The notes under the pieces were generated by a model that was not told the origin of the DNA, made no database searches, and saw nothing but the letters and a program-made list of their open reading frames with translations. Both the position numbers and the translations under genes were made by a program. This document shows positions 11,597-23,811 of a stretch of 64,000 nt of DNA, piece after piece. Origin of the DNA: Neocallimastix lanati (nom. inval.) (taxonomy: Eukaryota; Neocallimastigomycota; Neocallimastigomycetes; Neocallimastigales; Neocallimastigaceae); the NCBI GenBank assembly GCA_016946835.1, contig JACVTC010000044.1, positions 1,154,501 to 1,218,500 on the forward strand, written 5' to 3'. The first letter of the stretch is position 1; each line of letters begins with the position of its first letter.

Positions 11597-12337
11597 GTTT
11601 ATTTAATTATTGCTATTATTGAAATCTAAAATCTCAGATCAAGTCACTGAGTTTAATACGCAACCATCGATTTCATTTTTATTTTCGATATTAATGATTT
11701 TAATTTGATTGTAAAAGAAATAAAAAAAAAATGAATATATATATATAAAAGGACTAATAAAGGATTATGTCAGATTTAGAAGTATCCTTTAAGAGTATGA
11801 AATAATAGTTTTGAGATACATTAATGTTGATTTCTTCATTAGATTAATATAAAAAATATAAAATCCTTTTTTCTTTAATTTTTTATTTTCATTATAATTT
11901 TTTTCTTTTTTTAAACTTTGGTTCTTTATATTTGATTATAAATATAATCCAAAATTCCAAAATGTTTATTTTAATTCATCTTCCATTAGTAGTATTATTA
12001 TTCTTATTGTTATTATTTATTATTTATTATTATTATTATTATTGTTGTTATTGTTATTGTTAAGAATTATAATAATGATAAATATATTAGTGTGTTAGAT
12101 TTATTAAATTTTTTTTAATATATAATAATTACAAATTATTCATGATACAAAGAAAAATAAAATAATAAAATGAAACAAAATAAAATAAAATAAAATAAAA
12201 TAAAATAAATAGTAGAAATCTAAATATAAAGTACAGATTTAATAAAATAAAATAAAATAATATAGTGTTTAATTTTTATACTTTTTTTTTTTTTTAAAAA
12301 AAAAAAATATATAATTTTAATTATTGGTGGGTGTATT
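10588..12337. other. AT-rich intergenic region with microsatellites
   Basis: No gene seen. Contains poly-A and poly-T runs, an (ATT)n tract at about 11126-11200, a T-run at about 11563-11592, and at 12175-12260 an inverted copy of the pentamer-flanked TTCAATCTGTACTT unit (here as AAAGTACAGATTTAATAAAA). Confidence 0.6.
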
Positions 12338-12370
12338 TTATTTTATTATTTGTGGGGTAGAATGATGATG

Positions 12371-12655
12371 ACTTACTCGTTTGAAACAACCCATGAATTG
12401 GATCTCGGTTAGAATGGTGTCCCAGTTGCGGTCGGCACGTAACACCTCTGAATCCCCAAAAATGATGAGGGAGAAGCGGGGACGGATGATCATGACGTTG
12501 AGACGGCGCTCATCGCTCATCGCTCATCACTCAGAAAACCCATTCCTTGGGAACAAACCGTCGAAATCAGCAACGATATCACTCTCTTGACCCTGAAAAC
12601 TGTCCACTGACGATCCGTTGATGAAGCCGAGGACCTTGAAGCGTAGGGCCCTTCT
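12371..12655 (-). pseudogene. SF1 (UPF1-like) helicase C-terminal relic
   Basis: The minus strand encodes helicase motif V (VDSFQGQESDIV, about 12571-12612) and motif VI (SDERRLNV) followed by SLIIFGDSEVLRADRNW, the usual C-terminal end of UPF1/NFX1-type superfamily 1 helicases. Between them the 7-bp unit GATGAGC (minus strand) is present three times in tandem (12508-12528) where the protein pattern needs one, so the two motifs fall in different frames. The normal arginine-containing motif VI continuation is also altered. Codons for GCFKR are followed by GTAAGT (12371-12376), a canonical splice donor, suggesting the ancestral gene had another exon. The catalytic N-terminal half is missing, so this is a truncated dead copy. 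Confidence 0.75.
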
Positions 12656-12666
12656 TCGGCTTAGAT

Positions 12667-13179
12667 TTAATTAGGACCACTTGATTCATTTTTCATTTTC
12701 AAAATTTTCGGCTTCCTCCTCGGACATTTGAATATCTTCCTAAATAGAGCAGTACGCTTAGAAAAGTTACGAGGAAACCTCTTGTGTTCTCGTTCTTTCC
12801 ACGGAATGTCCTTTTTGTTTTCAAGTTCACTCCTGTAGAGCATGAGGGTTTCGTAGAAAGTTTTGAAGTAGGTGTCATTCACCTCGGCCAGATACAGAAG
12901 GTCATGATTTTTCAGAGAACCGGAAGATCTTTTCTTATTTGGATCATTGGGATAACCCTCCTCAAATTGAACGGGAACATTCCGACAAACAGTATACAGA
13001 GAATTTTTATAATTTTTCCTTTTCTTTTGGAAACCGCTCACAAAAACAGGTACAGTATCTTTTTTAAATTTGGATATTCTTTTATTCCTTTCATCAATGG
13101 AACCGTTGTCGTTAATGTGAAATTCTTCAATAAACTGGAAAAGAGGTTCCTTGCATTCTCTATAAACAAGAAGTAGCAT
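12667..13179 (-). CDS. Hypothetical basic 170-residue protein
   Basis: ORF of 170 codons on the minus strand, just upstream (in transcription sense) of the helicase relic and ending two codons before another in-frame stop. Composition is normal and Lys/Arg-rich, especially in the last 40 residues (KFPRRNFSKR-like stretches and KCPRRKPK). No signal peptide or membrane segment. I do not recognise a domain. GC is higher than the flanks, like the helicase relic, so both probably arrived or were duplicated together. It may be a middle piece of the same decayed gene rather than a separate gene. Confidence 0.4.
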   Translation of the reverse strand: MLLLVYRECKEPLFQFIEEFHINDNGSIDERNKRISKFKKDTVPVFVSGFQKKRKNYKNSLYTVCRNVPVQFEEGYPNDPNKKRSSGSLKNHDLLYLAEVNDTYFKTFYETLMLYRSELENKKDIPWKEREHKRFPRNFSKRTALFRKIFKCPRRKPKILKMKNESSGPN

Positions 13180-15204
13180 AGCCTATATATATTTATAAAT
13201 TTTATGTATTTAGTAATGTATATCGATGTTAATTTATTAGTAGCATATTTTACTATATTTATGTTAGAAATAAGGGATATAAAATTAAATATAAAAATTA
13301 GGAAAACTATAATGATATATATGTATTGATAATATTTTAATAATATTTTAATAATATTTTGATAATATTTATGATAATAGCTACGATAAAAATGATAAAA
13401 TTAGTGATAATAATTGTGATAGCAATTAAAATCATAAATTAATAATGACCGTATTTAATATTATTACATATAGATACATCATATTTTTTCTAAATATATA
13501 TATATATTAATTTAACAATTAAAAAAAAAAGATTTCTTTCTCTTATAAAAAGATACAATAAATACCCATTTAAATTTATTTATTGATTCCTAAGAATCTG
13601 GAAAGTCGTTCCAATTTTGAGGAATTCCGTTTATCCTTTAATTTCTATTTATAAGGACTATTTGCATCCTTGCAAGATTATCACTATTATCACTATCAGA
13701 AGAACTATAAGCCTCACTATCATAATAATTATAATCTTAACAATCATAATAAAGATGATGATTTCTATAATTATAAGAAGAAATATACATTTTAATCAAA
13801 TATAACTATTAATGATTTTAAAAGATTTTTTTCTTTATAATAATATGGGTATTTATAATTTAAATTTAATTATTTTCTTTTTTTTTTTTTTAATAGTTAG
13901 CTTTCAACTATAAATATAAAAATATTTATTTTCTTTTTGTGTTTTTTTATTTTATTTTTTTTTTTTTTTTAAGGGGAAAAACATGTACTAAACTTTTTAT
14001 AAATTCAAAATTTCTTTTTTAAAGCTTTTTAATCATAATTTTATTTTATTTTATTTATAATAAAAAAACTTATATTAAAATTTATATTACTTTATATATT
14101 ATAATATATTGCAATTATGATTGTAAATATATATTTTATTAATTATTAGTAGTTTTAAAAAAAAAGGGCATAATTTAGAAATTTATGTTTCTGTAATAAA
14201 AAAAGAAAATTATTTCATAATATTCAACTTTTTTTATTAATTTTTTTTTCTTTAATTATTATGTTAATAATAATAATCGAGATCATAAAATATTAATAGC
14301 AAATACAATGTAATTTATATAATATATATAAATATTTATATTAATAATTTTATGTTAAATAGTCTTATGATGATTTTAACTACTACTTTGTATTTCTTTT
14401 TTTTTTTTTTTTTTTTAATAACGAAATAAAAATTATTATTTTATTTAAAAATTATTAATGACATTTATTATATTTTGTATTTATCATTTCAATAATTCAT
14501 AAAAATAAAAGAAAAAATATAAAAAATGAATTTTACATTTATATTTATTTAATTTATATTTATTTAAATTTGGTAGTGTTGATCATCCATTTTGTGAAAA
14601 ACATATTTATAAATCTAAGAGAAACACTGTATTAATAAAAACATTATAACAAGTATTTTATGTTATGAGTAATATTATAAAATGTTTATTAATAATTTTT
14701 ATTATAAGGATATATATATTTTCAAAGAGATATTTTACATTAAATTTATTTCATATTTTTATATCTTAATTAACATTATTTAATTTACTTAAAGATTAAT
14801 TATTGGTTGATATAAATTAATAATATAAATAGATGTATGTAACGATTTCGTCTCTAACACATTTAATCATTTTTTTAATCAAAATTTTTAATTAAAATTA
14901 ATTTTAATCGTCACACAATTAAAAAAAAAAAATAAAAATAAAAAAATTAAACTATTTACATATTAAGGATAAAAAACAAATTCAATGAAAATTAAAATAC
15001 TTTTTTTTTTTATGTATTTTGTTTTTATAATATATAATAATAATAATAATAATAGTAATAATAATAATAATAGTAATAATAATAGTAAAAGTAATAATAA
15101 TTAATATTAATATTTATTATAAAAAGATTTAATAAAAATAAAGACTATTATATTTATAAATAAATTATTTATTTAACTTACAATTGCTTTATTGTCAAGT
15201 ATAC

Positions 15205-15244
<40 letters not shown>

Positions 15245-15485
15245 TTTATATTATACTTTAATATCTATTAATATTTTTCTATTTATAAAAAAAAAAAAAA
15301 ATAAAAATAAAGAAATTAAAAAAATTTGTACCTATACAAAATTATATTCTGTATACTGTTATCTAAGGTATTGATTTAATAATTAATAAAAATAAAGAAA
15401 AGTGAATAATAATAAATATAATTAAAAATTATTATATTAATATCTATATTAAAATTAATATAATAATAATAATAATAATTATAAT

Positions 15486-15517
<32 letters not shown>

Positions 15518-17652
15518 GAAAAGATTGTTAAAATAGTAATAATAATAATAACAATAATAATAAAATAATAATAATAATAATAATAATCAAAAAGCAATAG
15601 ACAATATTAAATTTAAAATATTTTTTATTTATAATAAAAGAACATGAATTTAATATTAAAAATAAATCCACAAAAAGTAAAATTAAAATTAAATGAAATT
15701 TGACTTTTTTTTTTTTTTTTTTTTTTCATTTTCTTTAATAAAGAAAAAAAAAAAAAAGGTTCCACCTTTATATCTTTCGAATTTTAAATTTTAATGTTTA
15801 TATATTTATGTATTACTATTTATTTTTAATTATTTTTAACAAAGATAACGGAAAATATTTAAAATTTATAAAAAAAAAGAAAGATATATAACTAAAAATA
15901 TAGATGATATAATAAACAGTAGTATTAAAAATTGAAATAAGAAATAAAAATAAAAATAGAAATAAAAGTATTAAAAATTTTCTTTTTTTTTTTTTTTTTT
16001 TTTGTTGCTATTGTTATTGTTGAATTTAATTCTTTGAAATTAATGGATATAATATTGTTCAAAAGTATAACTATTTTTTATTTTTTTTTACTAAAAACAA
16101 ATAAAGAAGAAAAAAAAAATATCTTAAAAACATTATGTATTTTAAATAATGATATAATTATTATCATCATCTTAATATTATTATAATTTTTTTTTTATTC
16201 ATATTATTTAATTAATTATTATATTATGCTTTTTGCCAAAAAAGAAGAACTGCTAATTAATTTTTATGATAATCTATTTATTATTAGTGTTAATTACTCA
16301 CTTTAGTTATAGCAGTCAATATTAATATAATATTACATATATATAGTACTATAATTTTATACTAGATTTAATCATTATTGTTAAATGAATGAGAATTTCT
16401 CCATCTAAATACACCTATATATGTATATTAATATTCAACCGTTAACTTTATACATTTCTAACCATCTTTTTTTTTTGCAGATAATAATCGACTTTTTTAA
16501 ATAAATATAAAAGTTCATCTTATTTATATGAACTCAAATTTTTTTATATTAACTGACCATTTTTTTTTTTTAATTTTAAATTTTGTTATGTTTTTAAAAT
16601 ATTAATAATTCTTTTATAAATCTATTTCTTTGTTTTTTCTTTTTTTTTTTTTTCTTTCTTTTTTTTTTTTCTTACTATTAAAACTAACCTTTTCTTTCTT
16701 TCTTTCTTTCTTTCTTTCTTTTTGGTTGATTTGAAGTTTTATATATTGTATCATATATTATTGCATATAATACTGTATATTCTGTAATACACATAATAAA
16801 TATTAAAGTTGATTGAAATTTTTCATGGAATTTATTATTTAATAAAGTTCAAAGTATCATTTAATTAATTTTATGTTTGTTATGAGTATAAACTAATATA
16901 TATCAAATAATATAAATAGATTAAAAATAAAATAAATTTATTTTTTTTGAAACTTTAATTATTAATAAAATACTTTAGATAGGGAGAACACTTTATGAAT
17001 AGAAATTCTTTTTATTGAAAGTGCTCTTTTTAAAACAAAAAATATGAATAATAATTATTTTTTTGTTTTTTTTACATTAAAAATAATTTATCTTTTATTA
17101 TTAATATATATTATTTCTTACTAGTTATTAAAATTATTTTGTATTATCATTAGCAATATATATTTTATTTTTATATTAAAGCGTCAAAAAAAAAAAACTA
17201 CAACTAATATAGCAATTAAAAAAATTTCAGTAAACAATTTCGGTCTACATTGATTCTAATATTTATTATTAATTTTTTTTAATTTAAGGGAAAAAAAAAC
17301 AAAACAAAAAAAAAAGAAACAATTTTTTTCTATTAAACCTTAATAAATAATAAATTGACCTTTAATCCAGGAATAAATACTTCAATTTATTTAATAAATA
17401 TTTATTTATTCATTTACTTTTAATTTTTAATGCTTTGATTTATTTAAATATTCATTTATTCATTCATTTATCATTATAAGAATTTAAAAAAGATAATAAA
17501 AATGAAATGTGCTTATTGGTTGAATCAATAATTTTATATATACTCATGACCTTTATTATCGTCAAAGACTTCTGCACTCTCAAATACGTCTTAAAATTCA
17601 GTAAGAATTATGACTTGTCTGTACGGAGAAAATGCTAGTTCTCTCTATATGA

Positions 17653-17739
<87 letters not shown>

Positions 17740-18812
17740 TAATTCATCTTTTTTTTTTTTTATTTCATCTTTTTTTTTTTTTTTTTTTTACTAAAATACA
17801 TAGATATTTAATTTATTTTGAGGATAGAATGATAGAATTTATAATTAGATAATGTGTTATGGTTAAAAAATTTTTATCATCTGTCGGTCGATGAATAATA
17901 AAACTTTTATATCATAAAATAATTTAAATAAATTTTATATAATACGTTTTAAATAATAGAATAGTTAAGGATCAATAATTAGTAAGACACTTTTATTTAG
18001 TTTATCTTTTATTTCAATAATACTTTCTGTAAAATAATATAGGTTATTATATGTATAATAGGCAATATAACCTTTAAACTATTTTTTTTTCCTTTTATTT
18101 ATGACTATTCGATATCCACATAAAATATATTAAAAAAATCTAATAAATAAATAAATAAATAAATAATAAATAATTGAATAATAAATAAATAAATAAATAA
18201 TAAATAAATAAATAATAAATAAATAAATAATAAATAAATAATAAATAAATAAATAATAAATAAAAATTAAATAAATAAATATTAAATAAATAAATTAATA
18301 AATTATCAGGAAGTGGTACGAATCAGGTTGGATATTTAGTTAAAATTAAGGTTTTAAGATTTGTTATAATTAGACTTCATTCATTAATTAATAGTATCAA
18401 TATACAATTTATTAAAATAGGCAAATATAGTAATTGTTAAATTATTTTTAATTGAACTTAAAATAATTTTTCAACTGAAGTTGAAAAAAATGAGGTTCAG
18501 TTGAGATCAATTTATACTTTTGTTTTTTCATAATTAGTTCCTTTTTAAAATATTCTAGACTATCAGTAGTAAAGGTTCTAGTATTTTCTAAGATTTATTT
18601 AATATTAATAATGACCAGATATAATTATTTTTATATTAGTTCATTACAATTATTCTAGGAGTAATTATTTAATTAATCCTTACTAGTGATTAATTAAATA
18701 AATATTATTCTATACTTAATAATCATTTATTCTATAGTTATAATTATGTAATTATTCTATAATAGTTACGTGTGGCTTATAATAGTTATTTTCCTAAAGG
18801 AATTAACTACAT
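13180..18812. other. Long AT-rich intergenic region
   Basis: No supported gene in 5.6 kb. Contains A/T homopolymers up to about 33 bp (near 15210-15242), AAT-type repeats near 15035-15105 and 15455-15590, a TTTC tract near 16690-16721, a (TTA)n tract at about 17654-17740, and AAAT/AATAA arrays at 18140-18300. A short minus-strand stretch near 13660-13760 translates to a Ser/Asp-rich sequence (SSSDSDNSDN) but is bounded by stops and is not called. Confidence 0.5.
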
Positions 18813-18821
18813 CTTTTTGTG

Positions 18822-18874
18822 GGGGAGTGTGCATTTCGAAAATTTTTATTACATAAATTTGTATTTTGTTGTAT
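18822..18874 (+). repeat. MULE left terminal inverted repeat
   Basis: GGGGAGTGTG followed by CATTTCGAAAATTTTTATTA and onward to TTTGTTGTAT. It matches the reverse complement of 22965-23017. Inside it lie GGCTTAAA/TTTTAAGCC and GGCTTTTT/AAAAAGCC hairpins and repeated TTGGCGAAAT motifs (19130-19170), candidate transposase-binding sites. Confidence 0.85.
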
Positions 18875-19683
18875 GGCTTAAATATTTTTAATTTTAAGCC
18901 ACTTAATTTTATTAAAAATTTAATGAATAATTATTAATTAATTAAATAAATAAAATTACAATTTTCAAAAATTCTCAAACACGTAATCTTACGTGGGGCG
19001 TATATCTAATTGTATCATAATTTTGTGGCTTTTTTCTACAATTTTTAAAAAGCCATATATTCACAATATGGCGTGAATAATAAATGTGGTGATATTTTAT
19101 GACGAAAATTTATAAGCCACCAAGAATTTGGCGAAATTTAACTGGACGAAATTCAACTTTTGGCGAAATACAACACTTCAATAAATAATAATTAGGTTAG
19201 GTATTTCTAATTAACATTGAAAAATAAAATAAAAATAAATAAAATAAAAATAAGAAATAAGAAAACTTTTTTTTTAAACATTGAAAAATAAAATAAAAAT
19301 AAATAAACATTTTATTTTTTAAGCATCAAAAAATAAAAAAAAAAAAAAAAATAAGAAATAAGAAAACTTCTTTTTTAAACATTAAAAAATAAAATAAAAA
19401 TAAATAAAAATTTATTTTTTAAGCATTAAAAAATAAAAAAAATAAAGTAAAACAAAAAAAATAAAAAATAAAAATAAAAATAAATAAATAAAATAGTAAA
19501 TAAAGAAATAAAATAGTAAATAAAGAAATAATAAATAATTAATAATTAAATAATTATTTAAATAATTATATAATTAATTAAAAAAAGGTTTATTATTTTA
19601 AATATTAAAAAAAAAAAAAAAAAGTTTCAAAGCATTTAAAAGTATATTTATTAAAATATTTTATTGAAAAATTTTAATTATTA
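18875..19683. other. MULE 5' subterminal region and transposase leader
   Basis: Holds the hairpins and TTGGCGAAAT repeats described for the left end (to about 19175), then about two diverged tandem copies of a ~110-bp AT-rich unit built on AACATTGAAAAATAAAATAA and TAAGAAATAAGAAAACTT (19207-19440), then AT-rich leader up to the ATG at 19684. Confidence 0.5.
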
Positions 19684-21122
19684 ATGGAAGACAATATAGA
19701 AATTGAAATAAGTGAAACAAATCGAGGAAATGAACAAATTATTATTAATAAAAAACACAAATTTAATTTTTCATTTCAAAGGAAAGATAAATCAAAAATT
19801 TATAGATGCACTGAATATAAGACTTTAAATAAATGTAAATCTTTAATTATTTTAAATGATAAAAAGGAGGTTTTAAAATATGAAAGTTTACATAACCATC
19901 TCGAAAAAGAAATTGATGTGTCTATATCAGTAGCAAAGCATAAAATTAAGGAAGAAATTAAGAAAAATTCAATTCCTATGGATATAAAACCTAAACATAT
20001 ATTTAATGCCGTTTCTCAAGAAATGGGACTTATATGTCCCGAATATAGTACAATTAGATCCCAAATAATAAGAAATATAAATAAACAATTTCCTCCAAAC
20101 ATAAAAGGTTTTGATGATATTCCCATTGAATCAGAATATTATAAAACTAAAAGAAATGAAAATTTTATGATATTTAAAAATACTGATCTAATAATTTTTC
20201 AATCACCATTCCAAGCATATTTATTTTCGAATTATCATAAAAATATATTTGCGGACGGTACATTTTATGCAGCACCGAAATTTAGTTATCAGTTATTTAT
20301 AACAAGAACTTATGTTGGGGAATTTAATATGCTTTACACTACTTCCATTTCTATATTAAAAAATAAAAAACAATCTACATATGAAACATTATTTAAAGAA
20401 ATAAAAAAAAATGCAAATAAATTTAGGAGTAATACATTAATTACTACAATTAATTTTCATTGTGATTTTGAACAAGGTATATCTAATGCCGCAAAAAAAG
20501 TTTTTCCCAATATAAATATTAAATATTGTGTTTGGCATTACAAAAGATCATTAGAAAAACAAAAAAATATATTATGTTATCATGAAGTGAAGAATAATAA
20601 TGATGTATATATTTATTATAAAGCTATTTCGAACTTACCGTTTATAAACCCTAACTATATATTTGATATTTATATTATAATAAAAAGAATTTGTCAAAAA
20701 AAAAAAAGTATAATAATTTTCTGCAATTTTTAGAATATTTTAATAAAAATTATTTACTTAAGTATAATGTTAATAATTGGAATTATTATGAAAATATAGA
20801 GCATTTAACAAACAATGCATCAGAATCTTATAATAGCTACTTAAATAATATATTTCCAAATAAACCTTTATTTTATAAATTAATATATATATTAAAAGAA
20901 GAAGAAAACTTATCTTATAATGATTATCAAAGGAGAACTAAAGGAAATTGGAAAAAAAAGCAAAAAATATTTAGTGCAACTGATGAAATTAAAATTTTAA
21001 TTGAAAATTACAAAAGTAAGGAAATAAATTTATTTTATAATGGATGCAACAGAAATGAATTAATTAAATTATGGAAAGAATGTTTAATTGATTTAAACGA
21101 TATAAATATTAATTTAAAATAA
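19684..21122 (+). pseudogene. FLYWCH/MULE transposase interrupted by a frameshift
   Basis: The first frame (19684-20733) has an N-terminal FLYWCH-type zinc finger at about residues 28-72 (FNFSF, C42, C51, H70-x-H72), the DNA-binding domain usual for these proteins, and a MULE DDE core with FADGTF (D191) and HCDFEQG (D261), 70 residues apart, followed by IKYCVWHYKRSL. It goes out of frame at a 12-A run (about 20696-20707). The next frame continues with NNFLQFLEYFNKNYL, then the conserved TNNASESYN block and a Lys-rich tail to the stop at 21120-21122. The two halves join exactly at the A-run, so a single-base indel explains it: real decay, an assembly error, or slippage during expression. Start is the first ATG in frame. 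Confidence 0.85.
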
Positions 21123-21282
21123 ATAATCTTAATTTAAAAAAATGCTAGAAAAATACAAATTTATTTACCTATTGTGTTTATTTAATAATCTTAATAGAAA
21201 TTATCTTTTAGTTATTTTTATTAAGTAATTTATAACTAAAACCGATTTATTTGATACTAGTTAAAATTCTATTAATATTAAT

Positions 21283-21550
21283 ATCAATATTATATAATTA
21301 TAAATTTTATTAATATCAATATCAATATTATATAATTATAAATTTTATTAATATCAATATCAATATTATATAATTATAAATTTTATTAATATCAATATCA
21401 ATATTATATAATTATAAATTTTATTAATATCAATATCAATATTATATAATTATAAATTTTATTAATATCAATATCAATATTATATAATTATAAATTTTAT
21501 TAATATCAATATCAATATTATATAATTATAAATTTTATTAATATCAATAT
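21283..21550. repeat. 38-bp tandem repeat, about 7 copies, inside the MULE
   Basis: Unit contains TATATAATTATAAATTTTAT then TAATATCAATATCAATA; the same word recurs every 38 bp (for example 21291 and 21329). Copies are almost identical, implying recent expansion. Confidence 0.95.
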
Positions 21551-21984
21551 ACTTTTCAAAATTAATTAATGTATTAAAAATATTAAATTCAATAAAAGAT
21601 TTTTATTATTTTATTAAAATTATAATTGTTATTATTATATTTTAATAATAATTGATTCATATTGATCAAACATTATAAATATTACTATGCAAATAATTAA
21701 TTATTTTAATAGGATCAATTATTCAACTCTTATTGTTTTAATTTTTAATTCTTATATCATTTAAATTAATATATATATATATATCGTTTATGAAAATATG
21801 AATTATAAATAATTAAAATTATTTACTTTTCATTTAAATTTTTTTATTTACTATAATAAAATATAATAATTAAAAGACAAACGTTATTATAACTAATTTT
21901 TTTTTTTTTAGAAAAATAAATGAAAAAAATTAAAATATATAAGATTCCTATATATATAAAATAATTATTATATTTTATTTTATT
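21551..21984. other. AT-rich spacer inside the MULE
   Basis: Between the 38-bp array and the pentamer array. No ORF; includes an (AT)n tract near 21770-21784. Confidence 0.5.
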
Positions 21985-22690
21985 ATATATTTTTTTTATT
22001 TTATTTTATTTTATTTTATTGTATTTTATTTTATTATATATTTTTTTATTTTATTTTATTTTATTTTATTTTATTTTATTTTATTCAATCTGTACTTATA
22101 TTTATGTTTCTACTATTCATTTTATTTTATTTTATTTTATTTTATTTTATTTTATAATATTTTATTTTATTTTATTTTATTTTATTTTATTTTATTTTAT
22201 TTTTTATTTATATTTCAACTATTTATTTTATTTTATTTTATTCAATCTGTACTTATATTTATGTTTCTACTATTCATTTTATTTTATTTTATTTTATTTT
22301 ATTTTATTTTATTTTTTATTTATATTTCAACTATTTATTTTATTTTATTTTATTCAATCTGTACTTATATTTATGTTTCTACTATTCATTTTATTTTATT
22401 TTATTTTATTTTATTTTATTTTATTTTATTTTATTTTATTTTATTTTATTTTATTTTATTTTATTTTATTTTATTTTATTTTATTTTATTTTATTTTATT
22501 TTATTTTATTTTATTTTATTTTATTTTATTTTATTTTATTTTATTTTATTTTATTTTATTTTATTTTATTTTATTTTATTTTATTTTATTTTATTTTATT
22601 TTATTTTATTTTATTCAATCTGTACTTTCTTATTTAATATTCTACTTTTTATTTTATTTTATTATATTTTATTTTATTCAATCTGCATTT
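21985..22690. repeat. (TTTTA)n array with TTCAATCTGTACTT units
   Basis: Long TTTTA pentamer tracts (the longest about 22385-22613) interrupted at 22083, 22240, 22352, 22614 and 22676 by copies of a ~35-bp unit beginning TTCAATCTGTACTT and, in most copies, ending near CTACTATTCATT. The open frames across it are artefacts of the 5-bp repeat. Confidence 0.95.
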
Positions 22691-22964
22691 TCTGTTGATA
22701 ATATAAACAAGGTATTAATATATTAATAATAATTAATAATATTTAAAATAAAATAAAAAAAATATAATAATTATTTTATATACGTAGTAATTATATATAT
22801 ATATATATATATTTATTTAATTTTCTAAAAAAAATTTTTTAGTCATAATAAACGTTTGTCTTAATTATTTTTATTATTATTTAAAAATTTATTTATTCAT
22901 TTATAATTTATTCATTCATTCATTTATTTATCACATTATAATACGCCATGTTTTCCGAAATACA

Positions 22965-23017
22965 ATACAACAAAATACAAATTTATGTAATAAAAATTTT
23001 CGAAATGACACACCCCC
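22965..23017 (-). repeat. MULE right terminal inverted repeat
   Basis: Reverse complement of the left TIR (18822-18874). Ends in GACACACCCCC, immediately followed by the target duplication CTTTTTGTG. Confidence 0.85.
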
Positions 23018-23026
23018 CTTTTTGTG

Positions 23027-23811
23027 TTCGAAATTAATTAATTTGTGGCGCGTTAATAATTCTACTTTTATTCTTATAAATAAATTTTAATAATAAATAG
23101 AGCTTAATAATTATTATTTATTAATTATTGATATATATATATATAAATAAATAGATAAATAAAATCTCAACATAATAAAATACAAAAAAATAAAAAAAAA
23201 TTTTTTAATATATTAGTGTAACTATATTAGTAAATTAAAATAAAATAAAATAAATGAAAAACTTTATTGATAATAAATTTATAAAAAAAAGAAAATTCTC
23301 ATCTATTCTTCAAAGTTACACAAAAAAAAAAAAAAATAAAAAAAAAAATTATTATATATAAGAAGGAGAAAAAGAACAAATTTAAAAGCTAAAAAAAAAT
23401 AAAAAGTAAAAAAAACGAAAGTTAAAAAACAGAAATAAACAAATAAACGAACAAACGAAAAACAACAACAAAACAAAAAAAAAAAAAAAAAAATAAAAAA
23501 AAATAAAAAAAAAATAAATAAATAAATAATATATATATATATAATAATTAAAAAAAAAAAAAAGCAAAAGTTATATATTAATATTAAATTAATGACTAAT
23601 TAATAAAATATATTAAAATAACAAAGAATAAATTTTAAAAATAAAAATAATAACAAGGAAACAGTTTTAAGATATTTTTTAATAATATAAATAATAATAA
23701 ATTTAAAGTAAGAAAATATTTTTATATAATTAAATAACTAAATTAAAGAATAAATATATCATGGTACTAAAATTTACAATATAATTTTTTTTTATTATAT
23801 ATTAGTAAAAA
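23027..23811. other. Upstream region of ankyrin gene 1
   Basis: AT-rich, with A-rich tracts (23320-23560). No ORF of normal composition. AAAATGG at the ATG at 23812 is an acceptable eukaryotic start context. Confidence 0.5.

Larger units (their letters stand above)
18813..23026 (+). mobile_element. Mutator-like (MULE) DNA transposon with 9-bp target duplication
   Basis: Bounded by the direct 9-bp repeat CTTTTTGTG (18813-18821 and 23018-23026), the duplication size expected for MULEs. Inside lie terminal inverted repeats of about 53 bp starting with a G-run followed by GTGTG; 43 bp of them, from CATTTCG through TTTGTTGTAT, are identical. The internal region carries one FLYWCH/MULE transposase (19684-21122) and, on its 3' side, a 38-bp tandem array and a long TTTTA array that probably expanded later. 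Total about 4.2 kb. The near-perfect TIRs and exact target duplication suggest a fairly recent insertion, although the transposase frame is now broken. Confidence 0.85.

Noticed and set aside
12784-13176. 130-codon plus-strand ORF opposite the 170-codon ORF
   Set aside because: Two overlapping antisense frames; the minus-strand one has the more protein-like charged composition and lies in line with the helicase relic on the same strand.
17610-17852. ORF of poly-Tyr character
   Set aside because: Translation of a TTA microsatellite and T-runs, no biological protein composition.
22019-22726. Long Phe/Ile/Leu/Tyr ORFs across the pentamer array
   Set aside because: Any frame of a TTTTA repeat stays open; the translation is purely periodic.
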